Positions 60,253-64,000 of a stretch of 64,000 nucleotides of DNA are shown piece by piece. Under the pieces are notes generated by a model, which was not told where the DNA came from, ran no database searches, and saw only the letters and a list, made by a program, of their open reading frames with translations. Made by a program: the position numbers and the translations under genes. The stretch lies in the NCBI GenBank assembly GCA_028724245.1, contig JAQYDI010000182.1, positions 1-64,000 on the forward strand, written 5' to 3'. This stretch comes from Lachnospiraceae bacterium (GTDB lineage Bacteria > Bacillota > Clostridia > Lachnospirales > Lachnospiraceae). Within the stretch, counting starts at the first letter, position 1, and each line of letters begins with the position of its first letter.

Positions 60253-61129
60253 AGAAATACTGAAACAGAGAACGGCAGAAGTTCAGGAAGTTATTGACCG
60301 TTATCTGCCGGAAGAAACGGGACATCAGAAAACGGTTCTGGAATCCATGAATTACAGCGTAAAGGCAGGCGGAAAGCGCTTAAGACCCATGCTGATGCAG
60401 GAAACCTACCGGCTGTTTGGCGGAACGGACAAAGATATAGAGCCTTTTATGGCTGCTATGGAGATGATGCATTCCGCATCGCTTGTTCATGATGATCTGC
60501 CCGCTATGGATAATGATGAATACCGCAGAGGCAGGCATACGACCTGGGTGGAATACGGCGAGGATATGGCGATTCTTGCCGGAGACGGCCTGATGGTGTA
60601 CTGTTTCGAAACTGCGTTGAAAGCAGGAAACATGACAAAGCACCCTGACAGGGTTCTTCGTGCTGTATCGATTCTGGCGCAGCGCTCCGGTATTTACGGT
60701 ATGATCGGCGGTCAGACAGTGGATGTGGAACTGACTGATAAGCCCATTCCCAGAGACAAGCTGGATTTCATTTACGCTCTGAAAACGGGAGCCCTTCTGG
60801 AGGCATCCATGCTGATCGGTGCGGTAATGGCCGGTGCATCTCCTGAAGAGGAAGAGAAGATCATCAGTATTGCCGGGGATGTGGGTCTGGCTTTCCAGAT
60901 TCAGGACGATATTCTGGATGTGGTCGGTGACGAGGCTGTACTGGGCAAACCGGTTTTAAGTGATGAGAAAAATCATAAGACAACTTATGTTACCCTGGAG
61001 GGACTTGACAAGGCGCGGGAAGATGTGAAAATGCTTTCCGAAAGGGCAATCCGGACATTACAGGAGCTGCCGTATGAGAATCCGTTCCTGGAACAGCTGA
61101 TTCTCATGCTGGTAACCCGTGAAAAATAG
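60242..61129 (+). CDS. ispA: Farnesyl diphosphate synthase / polyprenyl synthetase
   Basis: This 295-residue trans-prenyltransferase condenses IPP with DMAPP and GPP to make farnesyl diphosphate. The first Asp-rich motif is HDDLPAMDND (~80) and the second is QIQDDILDVVGD (~220); the GGKRLRP block lies at ~45. AGGAGGGTGA before ATG 60242 sets the start inside the end of xseB. It lies in one operon with dxs, which supplies its precursors. Confidence 0.92.
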   Translation: MDFKEILKQRTAEVQEVIDRYLPEETGHQKTVLESMNYSVKAGGKRLRPMLMQETYRLFGGTDKDIEPFMAAMEMMHSASLVHDDLPAMDNDEYRRGRHTTWVEYGEDMAILAGDGLMVYCFETALKAGNMTKHPDRVLRAVSILAQRSGIYGMIGGQTVDVELTDKPIPRDKLDFIYALKTGALLEASMLIGAVMAGASPEEEEKIISIAGDVGLAFQIQDDILDVVGDEAVLGKPVLSDEKNHKTTYVTLEGLDKAREDVKMLSERAIRTLQELPYENPFLEQLILMLVTREK

Positions 61130-61139
61130 AGGAATAACC

Positions 61140-63008
61140 ATGATACTTGATAAAATCAATCAGGCGGGTGATATCCGGAAGCTGAAAGAGTCCGAATATG
61201 AGGAGCTTGCCCGGGAGATCCGGCGTTTTCTGATTAAAAAAATCAGCGTATCCGGCGGACATCTGGCCTCCAATCTGGGTGTAGTGGAACTTACCATGGC
61301 GCTTCATCTGGTGTTTGACCCGTCAAAAGATAAAATTGTATGGGATGTGGGTCACCAGTCCTATACGCATAAAATTCTGACCGGCAGGAGAGCCGGTTTC
61401 GATGAACTGCGCAAATACGGAGGCATGAGCGGTTTCCCAAAAAGAAAGGAGAGTCAGTGTGATCCCTTCGATACGGGACACAGTTCCACTTCCATTTCGG
61501 CAGGGATGGGTCTTGCCATGGCCAGAGACCGCAAAAAGGAAGATTATTCGGTGATTTCCGTTATCGGAGACGGTGCACTGACGGGCGGCATGGCGCTGGA
61601 GGCTCTGAATAACGTATCCAGTCTGGACAGCAATTATATTATTATTCTGAATGATAATGAGATGTCTATTTCCAGAAATACCGGCGGAATCAGTGAACAC
61701 CTTGGCAAAATCCGCAGAACATCTGCGTATTATGACCTGAAAGAGCATGTTACGGACCGGCTGGAGCAGTTTCCGGGTGTGGGCAGACCGGTGCTGAATG
61801 CACTGACCAACGTAAAGAACAACATCAAAAAAGTATTTATACCGGGCATGTTGTTTGAAAATATGGGAATTACCTACTGGGGACCTGTGGATGGGCATGA
61901 TATCAAAGGAATGGTGACGGTTCTGGAGAATGCAAAGCGCCTGAAAAAACCGGTACTGATCCATGTCCTGACGAAGAAAGGAAAAGGATACCGCCCTGCA
62001 GAGGAGCATCCGGAGCGTTTTCACGGAGTTTCCCCTTTTGATATCCGGACCGGTCAGGTTCTTGCGAAAAAAACAGAGCCGGACTGGACCGATGTGTTTT
62101 CGAAGACCATATGTGAAGCGGCGCGGGAGAATCAGGATATTGTGGCTGTTACGGCTGCCATGCCGGATGGAACCGGTCTGACTCCTTTTGCCCGTGAATT
62201 TCCGGACAGGTTTTTCGATGCGGGAATTGCCGAACAGCATGCGGTTACCTTTGCGGCAGGGATGGCGGCAGGCGGTTTGAAGCCGGTGGTTGCGGTATAT
62301 TCCTCTTTTCTGCAGAGAGCCTATGATCAGATCATTCACGATGTCTGTATTCAGAATCTTCCGGTGGTTTTTGCAGTGGACCGCGCCGGTCTGGTGGGAA
62401 GTGACGGAGAGACGCATCAGGGAATTTTTGATCTGTCCTATCTGTCGCATATTCCCAATATGACAGTGTGTGCCCCGAAAAACATATATGAATTTCAGGA
62501 TATGCTGAATTATGCATTTACTTTTCAATATCCCATCGCGATCCGCTATCCGAGAGGAACGGGATGGAAAGGACTGGCAGAGTTCAGGCAGCCCATTGCC
62601 GCCGGGGAGGCAGAATGGATTTATGAAGAATCCGGTATTGCACTTCTTGCTGTGGGCAGCATGGTGGAGACAGCGGTGGAAGTACGGAGCCGTCTGAAAG
62701 AGCTGGGATATGCCGTATCTCTGATCAACATGCGGTTTGTAAGTCCTATTGATGACCGCTGTCTGACAAAGGTTGTGAAAAATCACAGTCTTCTGGTCAC
62801 GATGGAGGAGAATGTACTGAAAGGCGGCTTTGGCGAGCACGTCTGTACCTGGCTGGAAGAAGCTGGAAGCAGGGCGGACATTCTCAATGCAGCTGTGCCC
62901 GATATTTATGTGGAGCATGGCAATGTGGATATACTGAAGAATGAGATCGGCCTTGATGCGGATTTTATTCTGAAAAGAATTCTGGAACGGATTGGAGAAC
63001 AGGAATGA
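61140..63008 (+). CDS. dxs: 1-deoxy-D-xylulose-5-phosphate synthase
   Basis: This 622-residue thiamin-diphosphate enzyme joins pyruvate and glyceraldehyde 3-phosphate in the first step of the MEP isoprenoid pathway. It has GGHLASNLGVVELT near the start, the ThDP motif GDGALTGGMALEALNN (~143) and the catalytic Glu in DAGIAEQHAVTFAAG (~362). AGAGGAA precedes ATG 61140, ten bases after the ispA stop. Its own stop overlaps the tlyA start (ATGA). Confidence 0.94.
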   Translation: MILDKINQAGDIRKLKESEYEELAREIRRFLIKKISVSGGHLASNLGVVELTMALHLVFDPSKDKIVWDVGHQSYTHKILTGRRAGFDELRKYGGMSGFPKRKESQCDPFDTGHSSTSISAGMGLAMARDRKKEDYSVISVIGDGALTGGMALEALNNVSSLDSNYIIILNDNEMSISRNTGGISEHLGKIRRTSAYYDLKEHVTDRLEQFPGVGRPVLNALTNVKNNIKKVFIPGMLFENMGITYWGPVDGHDIKGMVTVLENAKRLKKPVLIHVLTKKGKGYRPAEEHPERFHGVSPFDIRTGQVLAKKTEPDWTDVFSKTICEAARENQDIVAVTAAMPDGTGLTPFAREFPDRFFDAGIAEQHAVTFAAGMAAGGLKPVVAVYSSFLQRAYDQIIHDVCIQNLPVVFAVDRAGLVGSDGETHQGIFDLSYLSHIPNMTVCAPKNIYEFQDMLNYAFTFQYPIAIRYPRGTGWKGLAEFRQPIAAGEAEWIYEESGIALLAVGSMVETAVEVRSRLKELGYAVSLINMRFVSPIDDRCLTKVVKNHSLLVTMEENVLKGGFGEHVCTWLEEAGSRADILNAAVPDIYVEHGNVDILKNEIGLDADFILKRILERIGEQE

Positions 63009-63808
63009 AAGAACGTTTGGATATCCTGCTGGTGAATAAGGGTCTGGCGCCTTCCAGAGAGAAGGCAAAGGCGCTTATTATGTCCGGTATTGTTTATGTG
63101 GACGGGCAGAAAGAAGATAAACCGGGCTCCGTATTTGATACGGAGAAAACGATTGAAGTAAAGGGTTCCACGCTGAAATATGTCAGCAGAGGGGGTCTGA
63201 AGCTGGAAAAGGCCATGGAGACGTGGCCCATAACATTGACAGGATGCACCTGTATGGATATCGGTTCCTCCACAGGAGGATTTACGGACTGCATGCTGCA
63301 GAACGGCGCTGTGCGGGTATATGCGGTTGACAGCGGACGCGGACAGCTTGACTGGAAGCTGCGTCAGGACGAGCGGGTAGTCTGCATGGAGAAAACGAAT
63401 GCCCGCTATCTGGATCATGAGCTGATTCCGGAGCCCATTGACTTTTTTTCCGTAGATGTATCATTTATTTCTCTGAGCAAGATTCTTCCTCCGGCTTATG
63501 AACTGCTGAAGGAGGGCGGACAGGCCGTGTGTCTGATCAAGCCCCAGTTTGAAGCAGGACGTGAAAAAGTTGGGAAGAAAGGTGTTGTCAGGGACAGAAA
63601 GGTTCATGTGGAGGTCATTGATTCCGTGACTGCCTGTGCACAGGCCATGGGTTTTACCGTCCTGGGACTGGATTATTCACCGATCAAGGGACCGGAGGGC
63701 AATATCGAATATCTGGTGTGGCTCGGCAAAGGTTGTGAACGGCCGGAGGGGGCTCCGTATATTCCGACTTCGGAACAGATTACGCAGAAAGCGCATGAGG
63801 CATTGTAG
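63005..63808 (+). CDS. tlyA: TlyA family rRNA (cytidine-2'-O)-methyltransferase
   Basis: This 267-residue protein has an N-terminal S4 RNA-binding domain (RLDILLVNKGLAPSREKAKA) and an FtsJ-type methyltransferase domain (MDIGSSTGGFTDCML, ~85; KPQFEAGRE, ~180). Family members methylate rRNA, although many were first annotated as hemolysins. It sits in the conserved dxs-tlyA-nadK order. Confidence 0.92.
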   Translation: MKERLDILLVNKGLAPSREKAKALIMSGIVYVDGQKEDKPGSVFDTEKTIEVKGSTLKYVSRGGLKLEKAMETWPITLTGCTCMDIGSSTGGFTDCMLQNGAVRVYAVDSGRGQLDWKLRQDERVVCMEKTNARYLDHELIPEPIDFFSVDVSFISLSKILPPAYELLKEGGQAVCLIKPQFEAGREKVGKKGVVRDRKVHVEVIDSVTACAQAMGFTVLGLDYSPIKGPEGNIEYLVWLGKGCERPEGAPYIPTSEQITQKAHEAL

Positions 63809-63814
63809 GGATTC

Positions 63815-64000
63815 ATGAACAGATTTTATGTAATCAGCAATTACGGAAAAGAAGGAAGCCGTCAGATGGCACAGCGTGTCCGGGATTATCTGGTTACCAG
63901 AGGATGCCGCTGCCGGCTGGATCCCGGGGTGTATGAGCATGCGGAGGATGATCATGAGTGGTATCGTTACACAAACCCGGAAAGGGTGCCGGACGATACC
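63815..64000 (+). CDS. nadK: NAD kinase, N-terminal part (cut by window edge)
   Basis: Sixty-two codons are visible from ATG 63815, six bases after the tlyA stop, without a stop before the window ends. The opening MNRFYVISNYGKEGS, with QMAQRVRDYL and VPDDT, fits the N-terminal Rossmann-like part of Lachnospiraceae NAD kinases, which is followed by the GGDGT motif beyond the window. Position after tlyA also fits. The product would phosphorylate NAD to NADP. Confidence 0.75.
   Translation, partial: MNRFYVISNYGKEGSRQMAQRVRDYLVTRGCRCRLDPGVYEHAEDDHEWYRYTNPERVPDDT

Noticed and set aside
61323-63068. 581-codon minus-strand open frame opposite dxs
   Set aside because: Shadow of dxs, which has all family motifs; composition of the antisense product is unnatural.

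Overview
The window looks like a chromosome segment of a spore-forming Firmicute, most probably a Lachnospiraceae gut anaerobe (Blautia/Ruminococcus-like). This rests on the complete spoIIIAA-AH operon, the nusB-xseA-xseB-ispA-dxs-tlyA-nadK order, TTGACA/TATAAT-type promoters, strong AGGAGG ribosome sites and moderate GC with visibly AT-richer islands. No rRNA, tRNA or CRISPR array was seen.

Layout. 0-0.6 kb: four direct repeats resembling the end of an insertion sequence, then a gene-poor stretch. 0.6-3.2 kb: a nucleotidyltransferase-like protein, a hypothetical protein and an alpha/beta hydrolase. 3.2-6.3 kb: a two-gene module (SF1 helicase plus probable DUF2290 protein) bracketed by hairpins sharing a 16-bp repeat. 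6.4-10 kb: XRE regulator, secreted metallophosphoesterase, YibE/F membrane protein. 10.1-14 kb: a polysaccharide-chain-length/BY-kinase operon with one degenerate kinase carrying a Tyr/Gly tail and one intact kinase. 14.1-18.7 kb: an AT-rich defence island (AAA ATPase + subtilisin-like protease of the IetAS type, then a dGTPase). 18.7-19.1 kb: tandem ~177-bp GC-rich units, each holding a long palindrome. 19.3-24.2 kb: a RiPP-like cluster (candidate precursor, frameshifted PqqD-like protein, SPASM radical SAM, HprK-like kinase, S26 peptidase, ABC exporter). 24.3-30.1 kb: nitroreductase, M18 aminopeptidase, ECF-type sigma factor, TetR regulator, glycogen branching enzyme.

30.2-41.8 kb is the most unusual region: one apparent operon, behind a consensus promoter and a ~250-nt structured leader, with the order nifH-like, nifD-like, nifK-like, hypF, hypC, hypD, hypE, nifH-like, nifD-like, nifK-like. 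It holds two divergent nitrogenase-like reductase/catalytic sets wrapped around the machinery that builds the Fe(CN)2CO group of [NiFe]-hydrogenases. No hydrogenase subunit, hypA, hypB, nifB, nifE or nifN is present in the window. The inference is a nitrogenase-like enzyme pair that receives, or helps build, a CN/CO-ligated iron centre.

41.9-52.6 kb: LCP-family envelope protein, D-Ala-D-Ala carboxypeptidase, HD phosphohydrolase, an ABC importer of the TrpXYZ type, MATE exporter, small Cys-rich protein, Sel1/TPR protein. 52.7-64 kb: conserved housekeeping block (spoIIIA operon, Asp23-family protein, nusB, xseAB, ispA, dxs, tlyA and the start of nadK, cut by the window edge).
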